From the NCBI GenBank assembly GCA_963849885.1, contig CAWKIV010000006.1, forward strand, positions 434,001 to 498,000: a DNA stretch of 64,000 nt, in the 5' to 3' direction. The notes under the pieces are model-generated. The model worked only from the letters and a program-made list of their open reading frames with translations, was not told the origin of the DNA and did no database searches. The DNA comes from CADCTP01 sp963849885 (lineage in GTDB: Bacteria; Actinomycetota; Actinomycetes; Mycobacteriales; CADCTP01). Position numbers and translations under genes: made by a program. Below are positions 52,370-61,072 of the stretch, one piece after another. Positions within the stretch are counted from its first letter, which is position 1. The number at the start of each line of letters is the position of its first letter.

Positions 52370-53242
52370 ATGGCGAACAGTGGGCTCTCGATCGCGCTGA
52401 TGGGCATCGACGGCGCCGGCAAGAGCACCCTGGTGACCGAGCTCCGCCGGGTGTTCTCGGCCGAGGGCCGGGAGGTCGTGCCGGTCACCTGGGAGGCGGC
52501 CGTCGCGGCCGCGCAGGGCGACCGGTCCGGCTACCCGGTGGCCACCCTGGAGATGCTCGGCGTCGAGGGCTGGCGGCTGATGTATGCGGCGCCCGACCAC
52601 CCCGACCGCACCTACTACCAGGACATCCCCCGCTGGATCGCCGAGGACGGCCCGCGCGGCATGATCGCCAAGCTGCCCACCGACCCGGTCGGCGGCCACC
52701 AGGCCGCGCTGGTCACCTCGGCCCTGCTGGAGATGGTCGGCCACCAGCTGGTGCAGGCCGAGGTCGTGGCGCCGGCGCTGGAGCGCGGCGCGGTGACGCT
52801 GTGCGACGGCTTCGGCTTCAAGAACGTGGTGAAGGTGCTGCGCATGGCGCAGCTCATGCCGGGCGCGTTCCCGGCGGCCACCCTCGACATGCTGCTCGAC
52901 TGCGCGCTGCGCACCTTCGGCGACCCCTTCATGCAGCCCCGGATCGGGCTGCTCCTCGACGCCGACGCCAGCCTCACGTACGAGTGGCGGATCTCCCAGG
53001 AGCGCCGCCTGGGCCCGGCCGAGGACCTCTCGCTCGCCGGCCGACCCGGCCGGGAGTCCTACCTCGAGTTCCAGGCCGGCCTCGCGAAGGAGTATCGCGC
53101 GGCCGCCGAGGCCTGGGGCTGGCACGTGCTGCCGGTGGACGGCCGGCCGCAGGCGCAGACCGTCGCGGAGGCGCTCGACGTCGTGCTCGCCGCCCTCCCG
53201 ACCCACCGTGACCGCCATACCGGCGCCGCAGCGACCCGCTGA
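52370..53242 (+). CDS. Thymidylate-kinase-like P-loop protein
   Basis: A 290-residue protein with the Walker A GIDGAGKST at residues 12-20 and a dTMP-kinase-like core (LCDGFGFKNVVKVLRMAQLMPGAFPAATLDMLLDCALRTFGDPF, then LLLDADASLTYEWRISQERRLG). It is longer than true Tmk (about 210) and lacks clear DR(Y/H) base-recognition motifs, so the substrate is probably an unusual nucleotide or other alcohol. ATG start; GGGGTGG lies just upstream. It leads the operon and is 34 bases from the reductase-like gene. Confidence 0.78.
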   Translation: MANSGLSIALMGIDGAGKSTLVTELRRVFSAEGREVVPVTWEAAVAAAQGDRSGYPVATLEMLGVEGWRLMYAAPDHPDRTYYQDIPRWIAEDGPRGMIAKLPTDPVGGHQAALVTSALLEMVGHQLVQAEVVAPALERGAVTLCDGFGFKNVVKVLRMAQLMPGAFPAATLDMLLDCALRTFGDPFMQPRIGLLLDADASLTYEWRISQERRLGPAEDLSLAGRPGRESYLEFQAGLAKEYRAAAEAWGWHVLPVDGRPQAQTVAEALDVVLAALPTHRDRHTGAAATR

Positions 53243-53276
53243 GCCCGGCCCCTGACGGGATCGAAGGAGACACGCA

Positions 53277-55034
53277 GTGACACCCGAGGTGTTGGAAGCC
53301 AAGCTGGGCCGACGGCTGCCGGGCACGGACGGGGGGAGCCGGCGGGAGTCCGCCGACCAGATCCTCGACCGGGTCGCCGGCACGCTCGGTGACGTCGAGC
53401 GCCGGTACGGCGCCGGCGACGCCGAGGCGGCCGCCTGGACCGGGCGCTTCCGCGCCCTGATGGCGGACAACCGCTTCTGGCCGAGCGGCCGCATCCTCAA
53501 CAACTGCGGCGCCGTGCAGGGCCAGCTCGCGTCCTGCTTCGTGCTGCCGATCGAGGACGACTTCGGCAGCGTGCTGGAGGCGCTCACCCTGGCCGCCCGA
53601 TGTCACCGCACCGGCGGTGGCACCGGGTTCGACCTCAGCGGGCTGCGGGAGCGGGGCGCCCCGATCTCCACCGCCGAGGCCGCCGGAGCCAGCGGGCCGG
53701 TGTCCTGGCTGGACCTCTTCGACGCCGAGACCTCGGTGGTCATGCAGGGCGGCAAGATGCGCGGGGCCAACCTCGCGTCCATCTCCGTCCGCCACCCGGA
53801 CGTCCTGGAGTTCATCGACGCGAAGTCGGTCGTCGGCCGGCTGAGCTGCTTCAACCTGTCCGTCTCGGTGGACGACCGGTTCTTCGCCCAGCTCGACGCC
53901 GGCGAGGAGATCGAGCTGGTCAGCCCGGTGGACGCCCGGGTGGTGCGCACGCTGCCGGCGGCCGAGATCTGGCAGCAGATCGCGGACAACGCCTGGCGCA
54001 CCGGCGACCCGGGGCTGCTGTTCGTGGACGCGATCAACCGGCACAACGTGCTGCTGCAGCACCTCGGCCCGATCCGGACCACCAACCCGTGCGGCGAGCA
54101 GACGCTCTACCCGTACGAGGCGAGCAACCTCGGGTCGGTCAACCTGGCCGCCTTCCGGACCACCGGCGGCGGGACCGGCGTCGACTGGGCCGCGCTGGCG
54201 GAGACCGTCGAGCACGCGGTCCGGCTGCTCGACGACGCCATCGACGCGTCGGTCTACCCGGACCCGCGGATCACCGGGATGGCCCGGGCCAACCGGCGGA
54301 TCGGGCTCGGCGTGATGGGCTTCGCCGACCTGCTGGTCGGGCTCGGCGTGCCGTACGACTCGGACGAGTGCCTGGCCCTGGTGGACCGGCTCGGCGAGTG
54401 CATCAAGGACGCCGGCCGGCGCAGCAGCGAGCGGCTGGCCGCCGAGCGCGGCCCGTTCCCCAACTGGGAGCACTCCTCGCTGACCACACCGCGGCGCAAC
54501 TGCGCGGTCACCACGATCGCCCCCACCGGCACCATCTCGATGGTGGCCGGCTGCTCCAGCGGCATCGAGCCGCGTTTCGCCGCGGCCTGGAACAAGGACG
54601 TGCTCACCGCCGACGGCATCGACTTCGTGGACACCGACCTGGTCGCCGACGTGGTCCGGGCGACCGGGCTGAGCGAGGCGGAGGCGGCGGTGGCGGTGTC
54701 CACCCACGGCGCCGGCGCGCTGCCGGCGGGCGACCCGGCCCGCCGCCGCTACCGCTACGCGTACGACGTGAGCGGCGAGTGGCACGTGCGGGTCGCGGCG
54801 CGGTGGCAGCGCTGGATCGACAACGCGGTGTCCAAGACCGTCAACATGCCCCGCGACGCCACCGCCGAGGAGGTCGGCGCGGCGATGCGGGCCAGCTGGG
54901 AGGCCGGCTGCAAGGGCGTGTCGGTCTACCGGCAGGGCTCCCGCGAGCGCGACCTGCTGCAGGCGGTCGAGCACGCCGAGGGCCGGCTCGCGCAGAGCAA
55001 GGCGCTGCTCATGGCCACCGGGAGCAGCGCGTGA
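53277..55034 (+). CDS. Class II ribonucleotide reductase homologue lacking one redox cysteine
   Basis: A 585-residue ten-stranded barrel protein of the B12-dependent NrdJ branch: FWPSGRILNNCG, LASCFVLP (first redox cysteine, C87), MRGANLASISVRHPDVLEFI, the thiyl-radical loop NPCGEQ (N270, C272, E274), TTIAPTGTISMVAG near residue 425 and SKTVNMP. In normal enzymes a second redox cysteine follows 11 residues after the thiyl cysteine (YEACNLGS); here it is S283 (YEASNLGS). The C-terminal shuttle cysteines are also missing. It should form a thiyl radical but not be reduced normally. GTG start eight bases after AAGGAG; stop overlaps the next GTG. Confidence 0.85.
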   Translation: MTPEVLEAKLGRRLPGTDGGSRRESADQILDRVAGTLGDVERRYGAGDAEAAAWTGRFRALMADNRFWPSGRILNNCGAVQGQLASCFVLPIEDDFGSVLEALTLAARCHRTGGGTGFDLSGLRERGAPISTAEAAGASGPVSWLDLFDAETSVVMQGGKMRGANLASISVRHPDVLEFIDAKSVVGRLSCFNLSVSVDDRFFAQLDAGEEIELVSPVDARVVRTLPAAEIWQQIADNAWRTGDPGLLFVDAINRHNVLLQHLGPIRTTNPCGEQTLYPYEASNLGSVNLAAFRTTGGGTGVDWAALAETVEHAVRLLDDAIDASVYPDPRITGMARANRRIGLGVMGFADLLVGLGVPYDSDECLALVDRLGECIKDAGRRSSERLAAERGPFPNWEHSSLTTPRRNCAVTTIAPTGTISMVAGCSSGIEPRFAAAWNKDVLTADGIDFVDTDLVADVVRATGLSEAEAAVAVSTHGAGALPAGDPARRRYRYAYDVSGEWHVRVAARWQRWIDNAVSKTVNMPRDATAEEVGAAMRASWEAGCKGVSVYRQGSRERDLLQAVEHAEGRLAQSKALLMATGSSA

Positions 55035-56263
55035 CCGGGCCCGCGGTGACCCTGCCGCTGCCGCCGGCGTGGCCGTGGCTGTCGCCGCCGGCCCGGGCCC
55101 GGGTGGACGCGCTGCTGGACGCCGGCTTCCTGTCCGACTACGCGCTCGGCGACACGCTGGCCGAGCTGGAGCGGGTCGTCGCCGACTACCAGGGCGCGCG
55201 GTACGCGCTCGGAGCGGCCAGCGGCACCGCCGCGCTGCACATGGCCTTCCACGCCGTCGGCGTGCGGCCCGGCGACGAGGTGATCGTCCCGTCGTACAGC
55301 TTCCACGCGACGGTGGCGCCGCTCTTCCTGCTCGGCGCCGTGCCGGTGCTGTGCGACGTGGACCCGCTGACCGGCTGCATCGACCTGGCCGACGCCGGGG
55401 CCCGGATCACCGACCGGACCCGGGCGGTCGCGGTCACCCACCTGTGGGGGCACCCGGTCGACCCGGACGGGCTGGCCGCGCTGCGCCGGCGCGGGATCAA
55501 GGTGGTCGAGGACGGCTCGCACGCGCACGGCGCCCGGGTCGGCGACCGGCTGGTCGGCAGCTTCGGGGACGTCGCGGTCTTCAGCCTGGGCGCCCGCAAG
55601 ATGGTCTCCGGCGGGCTCGGCGGCGTGCTGGTCACCGACGACGAGGACGTCTTCGCCGCGGCGCTGCCGCTCGGGCACTGCCACGAGCGGGCCCAGCTGC
55701 ACCTGCCGCCGGAGGACGTGGCCGTCGGCCTCGGCACCAACTACCGGCTCAGCCCGGTCGCCGCGGCCATCTGCATCGAGCAGTACCGCGACCTGGACGA
55801 GCGGATCGCGGAGAAGACCGCGGTGCTCACCGGGCTCGGCGAGCGGCTGGCCGGGCTGCCCGGGATCCGCCCGCAGCACACCGAGCCGGGCGTCAGCCGC
55901 GGCGGCTGGTTCGGCTACAAGGCCCGCTACCTGGCCGAGGAGCTGGGCGGGCTGAGCCTGGACGACGCGCTCGAGGCGCTGCGGGCCGAGGGGCTGACCG
56001 TGGACCGGCCGTCCAACCAGCCGCTGCACTGGCGGCCGCTGTTCACCTCCACCCGGCTCGACCCGACCTACTACGTGCCCGGCCGGGAGCGCCCGCTCTA
56101 CCGGCGCGGCGAGCTGCCCGGGGCCGAGCGCTACTACGCGGAGAGCCTCAGCTTCCCGGCGCCGCACCTGCACCGGCGCTGCGACGACCTGCTCGACCAG
56201 TACCGAGACGGCCTGGCCACGGTGCTGGCCGCCGCCGACCGCACCGAGGGGGCCCTGGCGTGA
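55031..56263 (+). CDS. DegT/DnrJ/EryC1-family PLP aminotransferase
   Basis: A 410-residue fold-type I sugar-type aminotransferase. LGAASGTAALHMAF binds phosphate, VVEDGSHAHGARV carries the cofactor aspartate (D161), and K190 in VFSLGARKMVSGGLGG is the PLP lysine. Members convert a keto group on a nucleotide-linked or free sugar to an amine, usually with glutamate. The GTG overlaps the stop of the radical enzyme gene, and the next GTG overlaps its own stop, so the three proteins are made together. Confidence 0.88.
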   Translation: MTGPAVTLPLPPAWPWLSPPARARVDALLDAGFLSDYALGDTLAELERVVADYQGARYALGAASGTAALHMAFHAVGVRPGDEVIVPSYSFHATVAPLFLLGAVPVLCDVDPLTGCIDLADAGARITDRTRAVAVTHLWGHPVDPDGLAALRRRGIKVVEDGSHAHGARVGDRLVGSFGDVAVFSLGARKMVSGGLGGVLVTDDEDVFAAALPLGHCHERAQLHLPPEDVAVGLGTNYRLSPVAAAICIEQYRDLDERIAEKTAVLTGLGERLAGLPGIRPQHTEPGVSRGGWFGYKARYLAEELGGLSLDDALEALRAEGLTVDRPSNQPLHWRPLFTSTRLDPTYYVPGRERPLYRRGELPGAERYYAESLSFPAPHLHRRCDDLLDQYRDGLATVLAAADRTEGALA

Positions 56264-57030
56264 CCGGCACGACCACCGAGACCGAGACGGCGACCGGCAC
56301 CGCGACCGGCACCGCGACCGGCACCGCGGCGGAGGCCGCCGGCCGGGAGCGGGTGTCGATCCCGGCGAACGCGTTCTACGTGCCCTCGCCGGTGATCCTG
56401 CTCAGCACGGTGAACGAGGACGGCGAGGTGGACGTCTCGGCGATGTCCGCGGTCGGCGTGGTCTGCCTGGACCCGCCGGTGATCGCGGTCGGCATCAAGG
56501 CCCGCCGCCGGACGTACCGCAACATCCGCCGCACCGGCACCTTCGTGGTCAACCTGCCGCTGGAGGAGGACCTGCACGCGGTCGACTACACCGGCACCCG
56601 CAAGTTCCGCGACGCCCCGGACAAGGTCGCCGACTCCGGCCTGGCCATCGACACGCTGCCGGGCACCGGCCTGCCGTACGTCGTCTCCTGCCCGGTCGCG
56701 ATGGCCTGCGAGATGGTCGGCAACCTCGGCCGCACCGAGCTCGGCCTGGACGGCCCGCCGTCGCACCAGGTGGTGCTCGGCCGGATCACCGAGTGCACGG
56801 TCGAGCGGCAGTGGCTGGCCGAGGACGAGCTCCGGCTGGAGGACATGCCGGTGCTGCTCTACCTCAACCGGGTGTACGCGGCCCGCGGCCGCAACCTCGG
56901 CGTGCAGCGCTTCACCGACGACCCCGAGGTGATGGCGGCCAAGCTCCGGGAGTACCGCAGCCTGACCATCGAGCGGAAGGGACCCGGGTGGACCTCGCGA
57001 CCCAGCACCACCTCATCGACCGAATCCTGA
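56260..57030 (+). CDS. Flavin reductase-like / FMN-binding split-barrel protein
   Basis: A ~256-residue protein. Residues ~30-215 match the DIM6/NTAB flavin reductase fold: FYVPSPVILLSTVNEDGEVDVSAMSAVGVVCLDPPVIAVGIK and TGTFVVNLP. The first ~25 residues (TGTATGTATG…) are coded by three 12-bp tandem repeats (56293-56328), so the functional start could be later. The last ~15 codons overlap the Rieske gene in another frame by 43 bases. It may supply reduced flavin or electrons to the adjacent oxygenase, or be an oxidoreductase itself. Confidence 0.8.
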   Translation: MTGTTTETETATGTATGTATGTAAEAAGRERVSIPANAFYVPSPVILLSTVNEDGEVDVSAMSAVGVVCLDPPVIAVGIKARRRTYRNIRRTGTFVVNLPLEEDLHAVDYTGTRKFRDAPDKVADSGLAIDTLPGTGLPYVVSCPVAMACEMVGNLGRTELGLDGPPSHQVVLGRITECTVERQWLAEDELRLEDMPVLLYLNRVYAARGRNLGVQRFTDDPEVMAAKLREYRSLTIERKGPGWTSRPSTTSSTES

Positions 57031-58166
57031 CCCACCTCGACCGGCGCACCACCGACGCCGGCGGGGAGGAGCGCTACGTCCCGGTCACCGACTACCTCGA
57101 CCCGCAGCTGTACGCGGCCGAGGTGGAGGCCGCGCACCGCAGCCGGCCGCTCATCGTCGGGCACGCCAGCCAGCTGGCCGAGCCGGGCGACTTCCTCACC
57201 GACGAGATCGCCGGCACCCCGGTGCTGCTGGTCCGGGACGCGGCCGGCGCGGTGCGCTGCCACGTCAACGTCTGCCGGCACCGCGGCTTCCGGCTGGTCG
57301 ACCAGGCCGCCGGCTCGGGCCTGTCCGAGATGATCTGCGGCTACCACGCCTGGACGTACGACCCGAGCGGCGCGCTGCGGCACATCCCGGACCAGAAGCG
57401 CTGCTTCCCCGGCGTGGACAAGGCCGCGCGCGGGCTGCTGCCGATGTCCGCCTGGGTGGACCAGGGCTTCGTCTGGGTCGACCCGGCGACCGCGCCGTCG
57501 GCGCCGCGCGCCACCGCGGACGAGCTGGACCCGCGGCTGCTGGCCGAGCTGGCCGGCTACGGCTTCGCCGAGGACAGCCACTACGGCGGCAAGCAGATCG
57601 ACGGCGCCTTCAACTGGAAGCTCGGGGTGGAGGCCTTCCTCGAGGTCTACCACTTCCAGATCCTGCACCCGGCGATGAAAAACTACGTCTTCGCGCCCGA
57701 GGTCGCGCTCATCGACCACTTCGGCGACGACATCCGGCTGGTGGCGCCGAAGAAGGAGATCACCGTCCTGAAGGACACCCCGCGCGAGCAGTGGGCGCTG
57801 CGGCCGCGGGTGACGGTCGTCTACTACCTCTTCCCGGCCACCTTCCTGTTCGTGGAGAAGCGGCACGCCAGCGTGCTGCAGATCCGGCCGACCGGGGTGG
57901 AGACCAGCCGGGTGCTGACCTTCCACTTCGCCCGCACCGAGGGGCTGCAGCGGCTGGCCGGGCTGGACCGCAACATCGGCGGCTTCCTGCAGGCGCTGGA
58001 CGAGGACCTGGCCGCGTGCGAGTCGATCCAGGCCGGGCTGCGGTCCGGCCAGGAGCAGCTGCTCTTCGGCCGCAACGAGAACGCGCTGCACGCCTTCCGG
58101 GACACCTTGGCCCAGCGAGTGGCGGACGCGGCCGGACGGCCCGAGGTCGGCGTCGGGGTCGGGTGA
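56988..58166 (+). CDS. Rieske-type non-heme iron oxygenase
   Basis: A 392-residue ring-hydroxylating-oxygenase alpha-subunit type protein. The Rieske [2Fe-2S] ligands are C96/H98 (VNVCRHRGF) and C117/H120 (ICGYHAW). The mononuclear iron site is in NWKLGVEAFLEVYHFQILHPA with a distal aspartate in ALDEDLAACESIQAGL. Members do dihydroxylation, demethylation, desaturation or N-oxidation. The GTG start has GGAAGGGA six bases upstream and lies inside the flavin reductase gene. No separate ferredoxin is seen here. Confidence 0.9.
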   Translation: MDLATQHHLIDRILTHLDRRTTDAGGEERYVPVTDYLDPQLYAAEVEAAHRSRPLIVGHASQLAEPGDFLTDEIAGTPVLLVRDAAGAVRCHVNVCRHRGFRLVDQAAGSGLSEMICGYHAWTYDPSGALRHIPDQKRCFPGVDKAARGLLPMSAWVDQGFVWVDPATAPSAPRATADELDPRLLAELAGYGFAEDSHYGGKQIDGAFNWKLGVEAFLEVYHFQILHPAMKNYVFAPEVALIDHFGDDIRLVAPKKEITVLKDTPREQWALRPRVTVVYYLFPATFLFVEKRHASVLQIRPTGVETSRVLTFHFARTEGLQRLAGLDRNIGGFLQALDEDLAACESIQAGLRSGQEQLLFGRNENALHAFRDTLAQRVADAAGRPEVGVGVG

Positions 58167-58284
58167 TCCGGCCGTTTCCGGACGAATCTGCCGCGACGAT
58201 CTGGACAGGCGCGGCGAGACCGACAAGGGTAGGCATGTAGGCCAACGGGGAACATACCGGTCGGCTCCTAGAGGGAGGTGAGCC

Positions 58285-58344
58285 GTGCCCGCTGCCTCGG
58301 TGAGCATCAAGGTGCGTCCGGCCAAGCGCAAGAAGCGGACATGA
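58285..58344 (+). CDS. Possible 19-residue basic peptide (MPAASVSIKVRPAKRKKRT)
   Basis: A GTG preceded by a strong GGGAGG six bases upstream opens a 19-codon frame that stops on an ATGA overlap with the next gene. The product ends in a dense basic run, KVRPAKRKKRT. It might be a translational leader that couples or attenuates the transporter genes, or a small effector. It has no cysteine core or clear leader/core split, so a modified-peptide precursor is less likely. The 118-base gap before it (58167-58284) contains no gene and possibly a weak promoter. Confidence 0.4.
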   Translation: MPAASVSIKVRPAKRKKRT

Positions 58345-59280
58345 CCGGGACAGTCACGGGCCGGGCGCCGGTGCGCGGCCCGGAGGTCACCGTCCGGGAA
58401 GACCTGGCCACCGGCACCGACGCGCTGCACGTGGTGACCGGGCTGCCCGGCACCGACCCGGTCGAGCTGGCCCGCACGGTGGCCGCGGACTACCTGGACG
58501 GCGCCGGCATGGTGGTGGTGGAGGCGCCGGTGCGGGCGCCGCGCCCGGCCACCCCCGGTGGGCCCGTCCCCGGCGGTGGGCCCGTCCCCGGCGGGGTCGG
58601 GCCCTGTCTCCGGCGGCGGGCCCGTCCCCGGCGGCGGGCCGGACGGGGCCCGGGCCTGCCCGCCCGGCCGGCCCGGCGACGACGGGTGCGACCTGCTCCG
58701 GGTCTACCGCGACCTGACCGAGCACCCGCCGGCCCCGCGCCCGGCCGGCCCCGGCCGGCTGGTCGGCGCCGACCCCGGGCTGGCCGCCGGCCTGGTCGCC
58801 GAGCTGGCCGCGTCGCTGGCCGCCGGCGCCCGCTTCTCCGGGATGGCCGACCTGCTGCCGGACCGCCCGGTGCTGCAGGCCCGGGTGCGCGCGCTGCTGC
58901 CCGGCCCGGTCCGGTGGGCCGCGCTGCGCCGCGGCGACGAGGCGGCGTACGTGCTGTGGCAGCGGCTGACCGACCCCTTCCTGCGGACCGAAGTGGTCGA
59001 CCTGGTGGACATGTGCGGAGCCGCCGGCGGCGTCACCGAGCTCCTGCTCGCCCACGTCGCCGCCACGGAGCGGGCTCGGCGGGTGCGCGGCAACGTCGCC
59101 GTGTCACCCGCCGAGCCGTCCGGCTGGCAGGCGCTGCGCGGCCTGTGCACCCAGGGGTGGACGCTCGGCGCGGCCCGGTGGCGGTTCGCGGTGGCCGGCG
59201 AGGAGGTGCTGCCCTGGCGGGCGGCGCCGCTGCCGTGGCGGCGGGCCGCGCTGCCGGCGGCCGGCCGGGCGGCCGGGTGA
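58341..59280 (+). pseudogene. Unknown protein of the exporter unit, one frameshift in a Gly-Pro repeat
   Basis: I do not recognise this ~312-residue protein. The first ~72 residues (MTGTVTGRAPVRGPEVTVREDLATG…) lie in one frame and the remainder (CDLLRVYRDLTEHPPAPRP, ADLLPDRPVLQARVRALL, VVDLVDMCGAAGGVTELLLAHVAATERARRV) in another. They join through a GGPVPG-repeat linker. An extra T at 58605 (CCCTGTC against CCCGTC in every other repeat) explains the break. ATG overlaps the small peptide stop; its TGA overlaps the transporter GTG. Confidence 0.6.
58557..58655 (+). repeat. 18-bp tandem repeats encoding GGPVPG
   Basis: Near-identical units of GGTGGGCCCGTCCCCGGC repeat about five times, one carrying the extra T at 58605 and one an insertion. 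They encode a flexible Gly-Pro linker and are prone to replication slippage or misassembly. Confidence 0.7.
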
Positions 59281-60302
59281 CCGCCGGCGGCGGGCCGGGC
59301 GGCGGCGGGGTGGCCGGCGGCGGGCCGGGCGGCCGCGGGGTGACCGGCGGCGGGCCGGCGGTCGAGGTGACCGGCCTGGTCCGGACGTACGCGGCGAAGA
59401 AGGGCGGCGAGGTCCGCGCGCTGGACGGGCTGGACCTGACCATCGAGCGCGGCGAGATCCACGGCCTGCTGGGGCCGAACGGCGCCGGCAAGTCGACGCT
59501 GTGCAAGGTGCTGTCCACCGTGCTGCTGCCCACCGCCGGCACCGCCCGGGTGCTCGGCACCGACGTGGTCCGCGACCCCAAGCGGGTGCGCCGGGAGATC
59601 TCCCTGGTGCTCGGCGGCGACCGCGGCCTCTACGCCCGGATGACCGCCCGGCACAACGTCGAGCACTGGGCCGCGCTGCACGGGCTCGGCCGCCGGGAGG
59701 CGGCCCGCCGGGCCACCGCGCTGCTGGACCGCTTCGGCCTGGCCGAGTGGGCCGACCAGCGGGTGGAGACCTTCTCCCGCGGCATGAAGCAGCGGGTCCA
59801 CCTGGCCCGCGGGCTGGTCGGCGACCCCGGGCTGCTGCTGCTGGACGAGCCGACCACCGGGATGGACCCGGTGTCGGCGCGCGAGTTCCGGGCCGAGGTG
59901 CTGGCGCTGCGGGCCGAGGGCCGGACGGTGCTGCTGGCCACCCACGACATGCGCGAGGCGGCCGCGGTGTGCGACCGGGTCTCGTTCATCGACACCGGCC
60001 GGGTGCGGGTCACCGACCGGCCGGACGCGCTGAGCGAGCTGGTCGGCGCGCTGCGGGTGGTGGAGGCCCGGGAGGTGCCGGCGGACGCGGTGGCGGCCGT
60101 GCGGGAGCTGGACGGGGTGGTCTCCGTGCAGCCCGGCGGGTCCGGCGAGCTGCGGGTGGAGGCGCGCACCGCGGCGGCCAGCCAGCAGGTGCTGACCACC
60201 CTGGTGGCGTACGGGGTGAGCCGGCTCGGCACGGTGGAGCCGGACCTGGAGGACGTCTACGTGCACCTCGCCGGCGACCGCGGGATGCAGGTCCGCCGGT
60301 GA
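59277..60302 (+). CDS. ABC transporter ATP-binding protein
   Basis: About 341 residues from GTG 59277, or about 320 from GTG 59340. Walker A GPNGAGKST, signature FSRGMKQRV and Walker B LLLLDEPTTGMDP are intact, with a C-terminal ~80-residue DrrA-type extension (ALRVVEAREVPADAVAAVREL). The first ~25 residues are a Gly-rich repeat (GGGPGG) that the later start would avoid. This is the drug/antibiotic exporter type (DrrA/CcmA-like), fitting export of a cluster product. Overlaps both neighbours by GTGA. Confidence 0.88.
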   Translation: MTAGGGPGGGGVAGGGPGGRGVTGGGPAVEVTGLVRTYAAKKGGEVRALDGLDLTIERGEIHGLLGPNGAGKSTLCKVLSTVLLPTAGTARVLGTDVVRDPKRVRREISLVLGGDRGLYARMTARHNVEHWAALHGLGRREAARRATALLDRFGLAEWADQRVETFSRGMKQRVHLARGLVGDPGLLLLDEPTTGMDPVSAREFRAEVLALRAEGRTVLLATHDMREAAAVCDRVSFIDTGRVRVTDRPDALSELVGALRVVEAREVPADAVAAVRELDGVVSVQPGGSGELRVEARTAAASQQVLTTLVAYGVSRLGTVEPDLEDVYVHLAGDRGMQVRR

Positions 60303-61072
60303 CGTCGGCGCTCACCGTCGTCGGCACCGGCGGGCGCTTCCAGCTGGCCCTGCTGCGGCGCAACCCGCAGCAGCTCATCGCGCTGGTGGCCGCGCCGGTC
60401 ACCGCGCTGGTGCTGGTGGCGATCGTGGACGCGGCCGGCCGGCAGGACCTCAGCACCGCGGCCATCCTCGCCCCCGGGCTGATGACCATGTGGACGATGA
60501 CGCTGTTCAGCGCCGGCGAGGCGCTGGAGGTGGAGCGGCAGGCCGGCACCCTGGAGCCGCTGCTGGCCACCCCGGCGCCGCTGTTCGGGCTGGTGCTCGG
60601 CCGGGTGCTGGTCACCTCCGCGGTGGGGGCGATCGGCTTCGTGGAGTGCTGGCTGGTCGGCTGGGCGCTGGTGGGCACCCCGGCGGTGCCGGAGCGGCCG
60701 GGGTTCTTCGCCTTCGGGCTGCTGCTCACCCTGCTGGCGATGGCGTCCTGGGGGTCGGTGCTGGCCCCGCTCTACCTGCTGGCCCGCTCGGCCCGGACGT
60801 TCCAGAACTCGCTGAGCTTCCCGCTCTTCCTGCTCGGCGGCGTGCTGGTGCCGATCGACCTCTACCCGGAGTGGGTCCAGCCGATCTGCCGGCTGGTCTT
60901 CCTGACCTGGAGCGCCGAGGTGCTGCGGGACGGTGCCGGGGTGCGGCCGGCGTCCGCCTGGGCGGTGCCGCTGCTGGTGGTCACCGGTGCGGCCGGGCTC
61001 GCCGTCGGCGCCTGGCTCACCGCGCGGCTGGTCACCGTCGGCCGGCGGGACGGGCGGCTCGGCCATGCCTGA
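60299..61072 (+). CDS. ABC-2 type transporter permease 1
   Basis: A 257-residue permease with about six hydrophobic helices. FQLALLRRNPQQLIALVAAPVTALVLVAIV starts it, ILAPGLMTMWTMTLFSAGEALEVERQAGTLEPLLATP is the usual amphipathic ABC-2 coupling region, and SFPLFLLGGVLVPIDLYPEWVQPI precedes the last helices. GTG overlaps the ATPase stop. Works with the second permease as a heterodimer. Confidence 0.87.
   Translation: MTSALTVVGTGGRFQLALLRRNPQQLIALVAAPVTALVLVAIVDAAGRQDLSTAAILAPGLMTMWTMTLFSAGEALEVERQAGTLEPLLATPAPLFGLVLGRVLVTSAVGAIGFVECWLVGWALVGTPAVPERPGFFAFGLLLTLLAMASWGSVLAPLYLLARSARTFQNSLSFPLFLLGGVLVPIDLYPEWVQPICRLVFLTWSAEVLRDGAGVRPASAWAVPLLVVTGAAGLAVGAWLTARLVTVGRRDGRLGHA

Noticed and set aside
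58285..58344. Small peptide as a mycofactocin- or lanthipeptide-type precursor
   Set aside because: No cysteine, no VY ending, no leader, and no radical SAM, YcaO or lanthionine synthetase gene nearby.
58557..58655. GC-rich 18-bp repeats as a recombination site or regulatory array
   Set aside because: They stay in frame (apart from one extra base) and encode a Gly-Pro linker, so a coding explanation is sufficient.
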